NCBI GenBank assembly: GCA_026014745.1
Contig: JAOZHS010000001.1
Coordinates: 310,001 to 374,000, forward strand
Source: Candidatus Bathyarchaeota archaeon
GTDB taxonomy: Archaea; Thermoproteota; Bathyarchaeia; Bathyarchaeales; Bathycorpusculaceae
DNA: 64,000 nt
Reading direction: 5' to 3'
The stretch's first letter is position 1, and each line of letters starts with the position of its first letter. The notes below the pieces were generated by a model, which saw only the letters and a program-made list of their open reading frames with translations, had not been told where the DNA came from and made no database searches. The position numbers were made by a program, and so were the translations under genes. This document shows positions 7,181-15,945 of the stretch, piece by piece.

Positions 7181-8083
7181 TTATGGTATTGAATGTTTAT
7201 CAGATATACTATCAACAGCCGGGTGATATGCCGACTGGCTGTTCTTAGTAGCAATATTTCTTGGGATTAATCTGTATTCTAAACTCGCATTCCATGTCTT
7301 TTCAAACTGATCTGCTAACATCGAAATCAAACTAGGATGGTTCGTGCAAATTAACGGAGATTCAAACAATGGCTTTCCGGGGAAGAAATTTATTAAAGCC
7401 TCGTTTTCGTCAAAAACTGTACCGTTGGATTTTAGTGGTGCCTCAAAGCTAACAAGCTTAAAGTTTGGTTTCTCCAATAAGGACCGCACTTGTTTTGGAA
7501 GCTTAGATATACTTTCCAAGTGTTCTATAATTACTCGATATTCTACTCCCCTCGACAAAGCGGCTTCATAGTCTTTAATGCAACACTCGACTATTTGCAG
7601 CCAACTGGGCAAAGTGGAAAGAATCCTCACGCTATACTGGGCATTATGATTCTGCCGAGATTTCTCTTTGAGTATCCGCTCTTTCCCTTCAATTATTCTA
7701 ATCTTGTATTCATCAAGACCCTGAATGTTGTCCGAGAAACTTGAACCCTTTTGAAGAAAAGTCTTAACACTCTTTTTAAGTTCAGTACACTGATTCACTT
7801 TAGACGTTAACAATGATTGAAGTCCGATAACCAGAGGAATTGCGATAAACAGGTTAGGAAAACGCACTTCTTTCTCAACCAAACCTTTCTGCTGCAACTC
7901 GCTCAACGTACGGTATACTTCCGATCTTGGAAGACCAATGCTTTGAGAAAGCGCACCTGCTTTTGATTCCCCGATTTCCAGCAATGCCAAGTAAAGCTTT
8001 GCTTGAGTTACAGTTAATCCAAGGTCTGTTAGAACCTGGGTGCCTGTTTCCTTAAAGGACGAGTGATTCGACCATACGCGCAT
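7181..8083 (-). CDS. TrmB-family transcriptional regulator
   Basis: Residues about 15-85 form the TrmB winged helix: LTDLGLTVTQAKLYLALLEIG, then SIGLPRSEVYRTLSELQQKGLVEKE. The remaining ~200 residues match the layout of TrmB-like ligand or phospholipase-D-like effector domains. Family members are archaeal regulators, often of sugar metabolism. The gene is divergent from a large PQQ surface protein at 8236, and a perfect 20-bp palindrome lies between them. Control of that protein and of itself is inferred. The last ~25 residues are polar and poorly structured. Confidence 0.8.
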   Translation of the reverse strand: MRVWSNHSSFKETGTQVLTDLGLTVTQAKLYLALLEIGESKAGALSQSIGLPRSEVYRTLSELQQKGLVEKEVRFPNLFIAIPLVIGLQSLLTSKVNQCTELKKSVKTFLQKGSSFSDNIQGLDEYKIRIIEGKERILKEKSRQNHNAQYSVRILSTLPSWLQIVECCIKDYEAALSRGVEYRVIIEHLESISKLPKQVRSLLEKPNFKLVSFEAPLKSNGTVFDENEALINFFPGKPLFESPLICTNHPSLISMLADQFEKTWNASLEYRLIPRNIATKNSQSAYHPAVDSISDKHSIP

Positions 8084-8192
8084 GCGCTCTGCCCTTAATT
8101 TGGTAAGTAGACCTTTTCATATTTAATATCTTCGCATGTTACCGTAGTCTGTCCTAGCACATTATTAAAAATGTTTTTAAAAAATAACATGT

Positions 8193-8212
8193 TTGAAGCA
8201 AAATTGCTTCAA
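8193..8212. promoter_or_regulatory. Perfect palindrome at promoter of PQQ surface protein
   Basis: TTGAAGCAA (8193-8201) and TTGCTTCAA (8204-8212) form a perfect 9-bp inverted repeat with a 2-bp spacer. A TATA-like A/T tract (about 8174-8187) lies just upstream, so the palindrome would cover the transcription start of the gene at 8236. The divergent TrmB protein is the obvious candidate binder (inference). Confidence 0.6.
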
Positions 8213-8235
8213 CAACAAACTATGGAGAAAATTAA

Positions 8236-11043
8236 ATGCAAGTTGTAAAAAACAAGAATATTGCGTTTTTAATTACTTTGTTTCTGATGCTGACTATCAC
8301 AGGGACATCCATATTCGTAGCATTACCAACGACTGAAGCGCACGACCCACCAGTGTATATGCCAACCAACGCCTATGTTAGTTGTACACCCCCCGTTATT
8401 GGTCTTGGTCAGAATACCGTTATAGTAGTTTGGCTTGACAGAACCTCACCTACATCAACCGGTACGAGCGGTCAACATTTTGCTGGATTCTTGCTGACAA
8501 TCACAGACCCAGACGGAATCAACTCAACCATTGGACCTTGGAGTACGAGCGGGGCCATGGCAAGCGACTTCAAGACTTTTACTCCCACTAAGCTAGGCAA
8601 TTACTCAATCGTGTTCAGCTGGCCTGGAGCAGTTATAGAAGCCAGTGATCAGCCCTACGTCAATACCCAACAAGACGTCGGTGATATTTGGATGGCCTCC
8701 ACAAGCAAACCATGCACACTCACCGTTAACGAGGACCAAGTGCCACAATATCCAGAACCACCGCTTCCAACCGACTACTGGACTAGACCAATTACCAACA
8801 TAAACCGGAACTGGAACGTTCTTGCAAGTAACTGGCTTCAAGGCACATGGCTACAAAGTAACATCCAGACAGTTGGTACAGGACCCATGAGCGCTCACGT
8901 ACTATGGGCACGACCTATACTGCCCGCGTTCCCCGGAGGCATCGCTGACGCAAACTATGGGAACTTGAACGCAAACATCGAAGACTATCTAAGCCCATGG
9001 GGCGGCTGCATAATCATGAACGGCATAATCTACTACAATACTCCGCAAAACGCAGAGACTCCCCGTTATGGATATTACGCAGTAGACCTCCACACCGGAG
9101 AACAGATATGGTACAATAACGGAACAAACCCCATAACAATGGCTACATGGACTGGTGCAGGCGGCGTTACTTCTCCAACTGTACAGTCATATCCAAAACT
9201 TACTTGCGGTCAAATGTTGAAGATTGACAACGTAAACGGAAGAGGAGTAGCGTCATATCTTTGGGAAATGGGGCCCGCCACAAGCAAAGATCGCCCAGGA
9301 TACACTTCATGGTATATGCTGGACCCAAGCACTGGAAACCTCATCTTGACATTGCATAATGTTCCATCCGGTACATCTGCAACCGACGCTCAGGGAGATT
9401 TGCTGATATACACCTACAACTCTGCCACAGGAAATATTCTCTGTTGGAACTCAACACAAGCCATTCCCCCAGGAGGTCCATTAGGAACTGGGCAGCAGAC
9501 TTGGAGACCTGAAATAGGGCAAGAAATCGATACCATGAACAACACCTTGTTTACCCCCGGATCGTGGTCAAATTCCCTTGATGCTGCCACATTAGCAGCG
9601 ATAAGTGCAGGACCCTTGACGCCGTACTCAATGAACGTTACAGTAGCTAAAAATCTTCGTGGAAGCATGACTATTCTTAAGGATGAAACACGTGAACCAG
9701 TTGGAATCTTTGGCAGCCAAGTCAACTCAACATACGTCGGTGGAACTGCAGCTCCTACCGCAGACATGTTCACAGTCTGGAAAGTAACTATAAATGACCA
9801 CGCAGCGCCCTACAGTCCATACCCTAACCTAGCAGGTACACTAAATAACAACCTTGGGTTCACTGCAACATTAGACTACAATAAAGACATAGCCGTTCCC
9901 CTGCCCGGTCATAACTATACGTGGAGTGTTAGCCTTAGCGGGCAAGCTGATCAAGCTGGAGTATTCTTCTTAAGATGCACGCAGACAGGTCAGATTTGGG
10001 CATACAGTCTGGATACTGCAAGCCCATTGTGGGGACCAATCGAGGGAATCCAAGGCGGCGACGCAAACGACCAAATGGCGTACTACGGCATAAGTGCCAC
10101 AGTCTATGAAGACAAAGTTCTTGTCAACACGGGTTATATGGGTGCAATCACTGCGTATGATGTGCAAACAGGCAATTTCCTCTGGCGGTATGTTGCTTCA
10201 GCAGCACCTTACAGCTATGAAAGTCAATACAGCGCAAACATGCCACTAAGCCTCGGTAGTATCTGCAACGGAATGATATACACCTGGTCAAACGAGCACT
10301 CGCCCACTAACCCACTGTGGCGCCAATCATACACACGATGTGTTAATGCAACCGACGGAACACTGGTGTGGAAGCTATCGACGTATATGATGTTCATCGG
10401 CACGCCCTCAGCTATAGCAGACGGCTACCTCGTAACAGCCAGCGACTACGATAACTTGATCTACTGCATCGGCAAAGGACCAAGCGGAACCACAGTTAGT
10501 GCGCCACAGGGTGGCATAACCGAAGGAAACAGCTTCACTATCACAGGAACAGTGACCGACCAGTCACCCGGAGCGTTAGCCTTTGCATCTAAATATGGTC
10601 TCATGAACGGAGTCGCAGCCGTATCCGACGCCAGCCAAGAAGACTACATGATGTACTTGTACGAACAGCAGGTAAAACCAGCGAACGCAACAGGTGTTCA
10701 AGTCACATTAAACGCCCTTGACCCTAACGGCAACTTCATCGACCTCGGCACAGCAACAACCGATGTAAACGGATTCTACTACCTCCAAGTTGATCCAAAC
10801 ATGCTTGGAGCTGGCGCAGGTACATACAAAATCATCGCTAACTTTGCAGGCTCCGAATCTTATGGCTCATCAACTGCAGAATCTGCCTTCACTATTAACT
10901 CTGTCGCACCAACGCCAACAGCAGCGCCCGTACAAGCTCAGCCAAACACAGAGCTATACATTATCGGCGGAGTAATAGCCATCATTATTGCAATCGCTAT
11001 AGGCTTCACCATAACAATCCTTGTGCTTAGAAAGCGACCCTGA
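8236..11043 (+). CDS. Secreted PQQ-like beta-propeller surface protein, 935 aa
   Basis: An N-terminal signal peptide (residues about 8-33) is followed by an Ig-like region and the motif PLPTDYWTRPI near residue 180. Propeller blades of PQQ type follow, such as YAVDLHTGEQIWY and ITAYDVQTGNFLWRY. A beta domain opening near TVTDQSPGA comes next, then a Pro/Ala/Thr linker and a C-terminal membrane helix (ELYIIGGVIAIIIAI) with a basic tail. It is thus a membrane-anchored extracellular protein. Quinone binding is not implied; many such propellers are structural. A paralogue lies at 18222. A strong hairpin terminator follows. Confidence 0.88.
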   Translation: MQVVKNKNIAFLITLFLMLTITGTSIFVALPTTEAHDPPVYMPTNAYVSCTPPVIGLGQNTVIVVWLDRTSPTSTGTSGQHFAGFLLTITDPDGINSTIGPWSTSGAMASDFKTFTPTKLGNYSIVFSWPGAVIEASDQPYVNTQQDVGDIWMASTSKPCTLTVNEDQVPQYPEPPLPTDYWTRPITNINRNWNVLASNWLQGTWLQSNIQTVGTGPMSAHVLWARPILPAFPGGIADANYGNLNANIEDYLSPWGGCIIMNGIIYYNTPQNAETPRYGYYAVDLHTGEQIWYNNGTNPITMATWTGAGGVTSPTVQSYPKLTCGQMLKIDNVNGRGVASYLWEMGPATSKDRPGYTSWYMLDPSTGNLILTLHNVPSGTSATDAQGDLLIYTYNSATGNILCWNSTQAIPPGGPLGTGQQTWRPEIGQEIDTMNNTLFTPGSWSNSLDAATLAAISAGPLTPYSMNVTVAKNLRGSMTILKDETREPVGIFGSQVNSTYVGGTAAPTADMFTVWKVTINDHAAPYSPYPNLAGTLNNNLGFTATLDYNKDIAVPLPGHNYTWSVSLSGQADQAGVFFLRCTQTGQIWAYSLDTASPLWGPIEGIQGGDANDQMAYYGISATVYEDKVLVNTGYMGAITAYDVQTGNFLWRYVASAAPYSYESQYSANMPLSLGSICNGMIYTWSNEHSPTNPLWRQSYTRCVNATDGTLVWKLSTYMMFIGTPSAIADGYLVTASDYDNLIYCIGKGPSGTTVSAPQGGITEGNSFTITGTVTDQSPGALAFASKYGLMNGVAAVSDASQEDYMMYLYEQQVKPANATGVQVTLNALDPNGNFIDLGTATTDVNGFYYLQVDPNMLGAGAGTYKIIANFAGSESYGSSTAESAFTINSVAPTPTAAPVQAQPNTELYIIGGVIAIIIAIAIGFTITILVLRKRP

Positions 11044-11072
11044 GGAACAAAAGTTCCTCTTTTCTTTTTTTA
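11042..11072 (+). terminator. Hairpin + T-tract terminator
   Basis: GAGGAAC (11042-11048) and GTTCCTC (11053-11059) form a perfect 7-bp stem with an AAAA loop, followed at once by a T-rich tract. It overlaps the stop codon of the PQQ protein gene. Confidence 0.8.
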
Positions 11073-11244
11073 ATGTAAACCTTTAGGTGTATTAGTAAAG
11101 TATCATAAAAGGTACAATGCAGCAGACGTCTCCACAAGCTTTCTGTTAGAAATTTAATATTGAGTTGGTTCCGAAAAGAAAAAAAGAAGATGCGCTACAC
11201 AGAGAAAAAACTAATGACGATGTCCCCACTCGAAGTCATTCAGC

Positions 11245-11260
11245 GCTAGACTACGAGCCC
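11245..11260 (-). repeat. 16-bp copy of the tRNA-Arg 5' end
   Basis: GCTAGACTACGAGCCC here is identical to 6779-6794 in the tRNA-Arg(CCG) gene (acceptor strand plus start of the D arm, read on the minus strand). The rest of a tRNA cannot be folded from the flanks. It may be a remnant of an old integration or of another tRNA gene. The 258-base gap 11044-11301 holds otherwise only the terminator. Confidence 0.55.
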
Positions 11261-11301
11261 ACATGCGAAACAAACAAAACTTTTTTTTAAAGCTAACCTT
11301 C

Positions 11302-11802
11302 TCATTCCTGAATAAGTTCTTCGTCTATCCACCAAGCTTTCTTTTTGCCTGATTTTTCACCCGCGTAATATTCGATTATTGCTTTTCCAGCTTGTTTTTT
11401 GGAGGTTTTCTGGATGCGCTGCAGCCGATTTAAGACCAGCCAACGGTTGGTTTTAAGGTATTCAGCTAATTCGGGGGTGGTGGCTGATTTGTAATGCATG
11501 AGGTAGTCGATTATTTTGTGGTCTAATTCGTCGACTCCGTATTGGTGAGGGTTGATTTTGCCATGTTGGAATGTCAGGATTTCGAGTTCGGCTAGGTACA
11601 TGCGAATTTGCCCAAACTCTTCTTCGAGTCGCTCCATGCGCTGCTGTAGAGCTAAAAGGGTGTTGGGTTTGGGGGTTTTCTGCAGTTTCTCGTTAATGGC
11701 TTCGCGGATAAACGTGCTTCGGTCACCTTCAGGGATCCGTAGCGCCATTTCTTGGTAGACGTCTTCAGGTAGTTTGACGGTTACGACTCGGACTTCACTC
11801 AT
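11302..11802 (-). CDS. RHH (CopG-type) regulator with C-terminal winged helix
   Basis: Residues 1-42 fit CopG-type RHH: VVTVKLPEDVYQEMALRI then GDRSTFIREAINEKL. A coiled coil follows (residues about 48-75). The C-terminal part (about 90-145) has DELDHKIIDYLMHYKSATTPELAEYLKTNRWLVLNRLQRI, a winged helix-turn-helix. It is a two-DNA-binding-domain architecture, probably a transcriptional regulator. It is divergent from the aldolase-GlpX pair, so control of those genes is possible but unproven. Confidence 0.75.
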   Translation of the reverse strand: MSEVRVVTVKLPEDVYQEMALRIPEGDRSTFIREAINEKLQKTPKPNTLLALQQRMERLEEEFGQIRMYLAELEILTFQHGKINPHQYGVDELDHKIIDYLMHYKSATTPELAEYLKTNRWLVLNRLQRIQKTSKKQAGKAIIEYYAGEKSGKKKAWWIDEELIQE

Positions 11803-11978
11803 GCCTATGCCTCGCCTGCTTTTATGGTTGTTTTATTATTTCATAGTTTCCCCAAAAAATTTAATCAATCCAAAAGGATTGTTGCCTTCAGATAGTTAAA
11901 GGCTACTCTGCTATTGGAACAGCCTTTTAAACGTTGAAACAATAATAATTAAATTATAGAAAACGTAAAACAGATACG

Positions 11979-12902
11979 GTGACAAATGTGACTGATTGGT
12001 CCCAAAGACAATTACTTATCTTGGCTTTTGACCACCGAGCGTCATTTTTAGAAAAAATGTTTGGAATCAAGAATCGCCAACCAACCCCTGAAGAAAAACA
12101 GCAAATACAAGATTACAAGCAAATCATTTTTGAGGGCTTCCGATTAGCCATCAAGAAAAACGTCCCCAAAAACATCGCTGGCTTACTCGTAGACGAAGAG
12201 TTTGGCAGCGGCGTTTTGCGTCAAGCAAAGAAGGACGGTTTAATGTTTGCTATGCCCACCGAAAAGTCGGGGCAAGACGAATTTGACTTTGACTACGGCG
12301 AAGACTTCGCCAAGCACATTGAAGAATTCGATCCCACTTTCTCAAAAGTTCTTGTACGCTACAACCCTGAAGGCGACGCCGAAATGAATAAGAGACAACT
12401 GCAAAGGCTAAAAAAACTCAGCGATTACCTCCAAAAAACGAACCGCCCCTTCCTCTTTGAACTCATCGTTCCCTCAACGCCCGCCCAGATGCAGAAACTC
12501 GGCGGATCCAAAGAAAAATGGGACCTCGAACTGCGCCCTAAACTCATGGTACAATGCCTCAAAGAAATCCAAGCGGCAGGAGTAGAACCCGCCATCTGGA
12601 AACTCGAAGGTGTCGATAAACCTGCAGATGCTGAAGCCGTGGTTAAACAAGCGCAGAGTGGTGGCAGAAAAGTCGGCGTCATCACGTTAGGTCGTGGTGA
12701 ATCCAAAGAGAAAGTGCAGGAATGGCTCACAGTCGGCGCAAAAATCCCCGGCATCATCGGATTCGCTGTTGGTCGTACCATCTTTTGGAATCCGCTAGCA
12801 GACTATAAAGCAGGCAAAACCAGCCGTAGCCAAGCAGTTGAAGCAATCGCCCAAAACTATAATGAATTTACAGAGTTATGGTTAAAAGAGTGTAAACGGT
12901 GA
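11979..12902 (+). CDS. DUF2090 / class I aldolase-like protein
   Basis: The protein opens with LLILAFDHRASFLEKMFG, the hallmark of the DUF2090 domain known from the C-terminus of bacterial IolC fusions. Other landmarks are AGLLVDEEFGSG near residue 65, AIWKLEG near 205 (a candidate Schiff-base Lys) and a C-terminal GFAVGRTIFWNPL phosphate-binding-type segment. The family resembles TIM-barrel class I aldolases. The start is GTG 11979, with an in-frame GTG 9 bases on. It lies 7 bases before glpX. I infer a sugar-phosphate aldolase feeding GlpX, possibly FBP aldolase; the substrate is not proven. Confidence 0.72.
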   Translation: MTNVTDWSQRQLLILAFDHRASFLEKMFGIKNRQPTPEEKQQIQDYKQIIFEGFRLAIKKNVPKNIAGLLVDEEFGSGVLRQAKKDGLMFAMPTEKSGQDEFDFDYGEDFAKHIEEFDPTFSKVLVRYNPEGDAEMNKRQLQRLKKLSDYLQKTNRPFLFELIVPSTPAQMQKLGGSKEKWDLELRPKLMVQCLKEIQAAGVEPAIWKLEGVDKPADAEAVVKQAQSGGRKVGVITLGRGESKEKVQEWLTVGAKIPGIIGFAVGRTIFWNPLADYKAGKTSRSQAVEAIAQNYNEFTELWLKECKR

Positions 12903-12909
12903 ACAAAGC

Positions 12910-13893
12910 ATGACATCTCTTAGATCTTTATCTCCCTCGATGATTAGAATCACGACTGCTGGCGCAGTCGGAGCCGCTCTCCACATCGGCAAAGGTGACC
13001 CTGATAAAGTGGATCAAACCGCCCTTGACTTTTCACGTGCAGTCCTCAACCAAACTGAAGTTGACGGAGAAGTAATCTGTTGCGAAGGTCCCAAAGACAA
13101 TGCACCTGCCTTTAACAACCGCGAAAAAGTCGGTACTGGCAACGGTCCCAAAGTTGAATTTGTCATAGACCAAGTCGACGGCACAACCGCCACTTCTAAA
13201 GGCAAAAAAGACGCAATCTCCGCATTAGCATGCGCCCCCGCAGGCTGCCTACAAGTCCTTCCCGACGACGGCTATTACTTCAAAGTCGCAACCAACGGCA
13301 TAGCAAAAGGCAAAATCAACCTCGACATGTCAATTGAAGAGATCGTTGAAACAGTCGCTAAACTCAAACATCGTCCTCTTGCAAACTTCACTGTTATTAT
13401 GCTTGAACGGGAACGCCATGCTGAATTGCTTGCGAGCCTCCGCAAGATGGGCGTACGTATAATTCTCATCACTGACGGAGACATCGCAGGTTCCATCGTT
13501 ACATGTCTGCCCGATTCCGGTGTAGATTTGCTTGTCGGCGCAGGTGCTGGCGCAGAAGCTACAATTGCAGCCACGGCTGTTAAGTGTCTTGGCGGCACTA
13601 TGCTGGTCAAAGTTTGGAAAGGAAAAAGCGATGATCCCGAACGTATGGCACGACTCAAAGCTGCCGGTGTAGATGTAGAAAAAACCTACACGGAAGACGA
13701 ACTCGCAAAAGGGAACCAAATGATTTTTGCCGCCTCAGGCGTTACCAAAGGTGAAATGCTTGATGGTGTACGCTTCACCGCTTCTGGAGCAAAAGTTCAG
13801 TCTTTATGCACAAGGTTGCCCAGCGGAACAATCGAGTGGTCCCAGACTATCCTTAAATTCAAAGACCACCCCGTCTACGGTCAAATAACCTAG
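12910..13893 (+). CDS. glpX: Fructose-1,6-bisphosphatase class II (GlpX)
   Basis: The 327-aa protein matches the GlpX family in length and motifs: ITTAGAVGAA near the N-terminus, the metal-binding ICCEGPKDNAP segment, FVIDQVDGTTATSKG around residues 77-95, and ILITDGDIAG with VDLLVGAGAGAEAT in the C-terminal lobe. It hydrolyses fructose 1,6-bisphosphate to fructose 6-phosphate in gluconeogenesis. Many archaea instead use the bifunctional FBP aldolase/phosphatase, so a GlpX beside an aldolase-like gene is notable. The pair is tightly spaced and probably one operon. Confidence 0.92.
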   Translation: MTSLRSLSPSMIRITTAGAVGAALHIGKGDPDKVDQTALDFSRAVLNQTEVDGEVICCEGPKDNAPAFNNREKVGTGNGPKVEFVIDQVDGTTATSKGKKDAISALACAPAGCLQVLPDDGYYFKVATNGIAKGKINLDMSIEEIVETVAKLKHRPLANFTVIMLERERHAELLASLRKMGVRIILITDGDIAGSIVTCLPDSGVDLLVGAGAGAEATIAATAVKCLGGTMLVKVWKGKSDDPERMARLKAAGVDVEKTYTEDELAKGNQMIFAASGVTKGEMLDGVRFTASGAKVQSLCTRLPSGTIEWSQTILKFKDHPVYGQIT

Positions 13894-13901
13894 ACGAACA
13901 A

Positions 13902-13918
13902 TTTTTTCTTTCTTTTTT
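13902..13918 (+). terminator. T-rich terminator tract after glpX
   Basis: A run of T's broken by single C's starts 8 bases after the glpX stop. Archaeal RNA polymerase ends transcripts at such U-rich tracts without a hairpin. A run of A's follows, so it can also serve the convergent gene. Confidence 0.5.
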
Positions 13919-13947
13919 AAAAAAATAATCCGACTAACCCGTGAGGT

Positions 13948-14535
13948 TTAGTGGTTGTGATTATGTTCTTCAGGCAAGACTTGTCCTGTTAGTTCAGCGA
14001 GTTCAAAGTAGCGTTGCTCTGTTATGTGTGCCAGTTGTGTCTGTAGCTCTTCTGCTGTTGTGTATTTGCGTTTTAGCAGGGCGGTTTTTTTAGCGAGTTC
14101 CTCGTCGCCTAATCCCTTAAACCATGCTTCGAAGTCTCCGCGTTTCATATGAAAATCTATGGAGGCTACGTCGGCTCGGTTTAGTTTGTGTGCGAAGTCT
14201 CGCAGGCTGTGGGCATGGATGCCTAAAGGTTTGCCTACTGCGATGTAGAATTCGAATGCTTTATCGTGTGGTGCATAGGCTAAGATGTCGGCGGCTTTTT
14301 CTTTGGTGGTTTCTGGGATGCCTATTACTGTTTTTCCTTTGTCTGTTATGGCGTAGAGTCCTTTCTCGGGGCAACTTACGTAGCCCATGCGGGTGAGTCC
14401 TAAAAGGTGCATCATGACTGGCTGGAATTCTCTGTTTGCGTTCTTAGCGATTTCCGCTGCTTTTTGGGGTTTATCGCTTAGGAGCATAGTTTCCAGTATT
14501 TCTTGTTTAATAGGTGATAAACTCATAACTCGCAC
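13948..14535 (-). CDS. Winged-helix protein with DUF5752-like domain
   Basis: Residues about 5-75 form a winged helix (IKQEILETMLLSDKPQKAAEIA, MGYVSCPEKGLYAITDKGK). From about residue 90 to 185 it carries a domain with SLRDFAHKLNRADVASIDFH, then KRGDFEAWFKGLGDEELA and a final helix ending TEQRY. The same domain closes the GH57 amylase at 36124. It matches the DUF5752 pattern as I recall it. The protein ends in a His/Asn-rich tail. It is divergent from a glycogen-synthase-like gene, which suggests a link with polysaccharide metabolism. Confidence 0.7.
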   Translation of the reverse strand: MRVMSLSPIKQEILETMLLSDKPQKAAEIAKNANREFQPVMMHLLGLTRMGYVSCPEKGLYAITDKGKTVIGIPETTKEKAADILAYAPHDKAFEFYIAVGKPLGIHAHSLRDFAHKLNRADVASIDFHMKRGDFEAWFKGLGDEELAKKTALLKRKYTTAEELQTQLAHITEQRYFELAELTGQVLPEEHNHNH

Positions 14536-14666
14536 CTTACTGTTATTTAGTGCTAATGTCGAACGGTCTAATCAAACTTTTCGTCGTAATATCCAAAGAA
14601 GCGATGGGTCGCCTGCTTCTTGGTCGGCATAAGTAAAGTTTTAGTAGACAGATAAAATATTGCTAA

Positions 14667-15941
14667 ATGATAACTGGTGACTTAAAGGACATGAAGCTCG
14701 CTGTTTTTGTTTATGAGTACCCGCCAAAAATTGTTGGCGGATTAGGAACCTACGCCGCGGAGATTACCCGAAAATTCGTCCTAAATGACCATGACGTCAC
14801 GGTCTTTACAATGAATGATGACGCAGGTTCCTTACCGACTAGAGAAATCTGGCGTGGTATAGAAATTCATCGCCCCCTCCACATTGACGTTTCTGACTCG
14901 TTGCCCGACGTAATCGCAGATGACATAAAGAAGTGGGGTCGAGGTTTGCATCTCTTTGGCAAGCTCATGGTTTACAATTACCTCTCTGCCGCCAAGTTGA
15001 TCAACGAATTAATCAAGAAAGAAAACATGAAGTACGATGTTGTTGTGGCGCATGACTGGCTCTCTGCGATGGGCGGCGTCACCGTAAAACGTGAAACCAA
15101 TTTGCCCTTTGCCTTCCATGTCCACTCAACTGAGAAAGGCCGCACCATGGGCACAGGCTCAAGCGTAGTCAGCAACATCGAGTTGCGGGCAGGCAAAACT
15201 GCTGACATGGTTGTCACGGTTTCTTATGCCATGAAAGATGAGTTGATTCAGCTTGGTTTTCCGCGCGAAAAAATCCAAGTCAGCTACAACGGTGTAGACC
15301 CCCAGAAGTATGACCCTGCGACGGTTAACAAAGAAGACATTAAACGTATTCGTGCTAAATATGGACTCAAAGACGACGAAATCATGATTCTCTTTCTTGG
15401 GCGTCTCGTCGGGGTTAAGGGCGTTGACAAACTCATCATGGCTATGCCCCATATTCTGCCTAAAATTCCAAAAGCAAAGCTGGTTATTGTGGGCGTTGGG
15501 GACCTTCAAGAGTATCTGACAAACCTGACTCGTACCATTCGACTGGATGAATACGTGAAATTTTGCTTTGATTTCATCCCTGAAGAGGAACGTATCCTTC
15601 ACTACGCAGCCTGCGATATCGCGGTGTTCCCAAGTCACTATGAACCCTTCGGTATTGTAGCTCTGGAAGCTATGTCAATGGAGAAACCCGTTGTTGTCGG
15701 CGCCGCAGGCGTCAGTGGCATGCGCGAAATCGTTATCTGCACTGGTGAAGAACAATGCGGTTACCACATTGACCCCAACAACCCCTCCGACATCGCTTGG
15801 GGAGTTGTTAACGCTCTGCAAAGCCCTGAATACGCCAAATGGCTGGGCAAAAATGGCAGAAAACGAGTCCTAGCCGAATTCACTTGGAACCGCATAGCCC
15901 AGAAAACAATCGAACTCTACGAATCAATCGCTAAACGGTGA
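14667..15941 (+). CDS. GT-B glycosyltransferase, glycogen synthase-like
   Basis: The N-terminal lobe begins FVYEYPPKIVGGLGTYAAEI, the acceptor-side signature of archaeal glycogen synthase (GT4/GT5-like). HDWLSAMGG and FHVHSTEKGR follow near residues 125-155. The donor lobe contains LFLGRLVGVKGVDKLI and the conserved HYEPFGIVALEAMSMEKPVVV with E-x7-E catalytic spacing. It likely elongates alpha-1,4-glucan from a nucleotide-glucose. ATG 14667 and ATG 14691 are both possible starts. Overlapping context with the next gene (gap 4 bases) suggests co-transcription. Confidence 0.85.
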   Translation: MITGDLKDMKLAVFVYEYPPKIVGGLGTYAAEITRKFVLNDHDVTVFTMNDDAGSLPTREIWRGIEIHRPLHIDVSDSLPDVIADDIKKWGRGLHLFGKLMVYNYLSAAKLINELIKKENMKYDVVVAHDWLSAMGGVTVKRETNLPFAFHVHSTEKGRTMGTGSSVVSNIELRAGKTADMVVTVSYAMKDELIQLGFPREKIQVSYNGVDPQKYDPATVNKEDIKRIRAKYGLKDDEIMILFLGRLVGVKGVDKLIMAMPHILPKIPKAKLVIVGVGDLQEYLTNLTRTIRLDEYVKFCFDFIPEEERILHYAACDIAVFPSHYEPFGIVALEAMSMEKPVVVGAAGVSGMREIVICTGEEQCGYHIDPNNPSDIAWGVVNALQSPEYAKWLGKNGRKRVLAEFTWNRIAQKTIELYESIAKR

Positions 15942-15945
15942 GTGC

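Noticed and set aside
11200-11265. Possible split tRNA 5' half
   Set aside because: Only 16 bases match the tRNA-Arg 5' end; the anticodon arm and a GC-rich leader of split tRNAs are missing, and the full tRNA-Arg is intact at 6716-6794.
15159-15638. Minus-strand 159-aa frame inside the glycosyltransferase
   Set aside because: Antisense of a gene with clear GT-B motifs; no domain in this frame.
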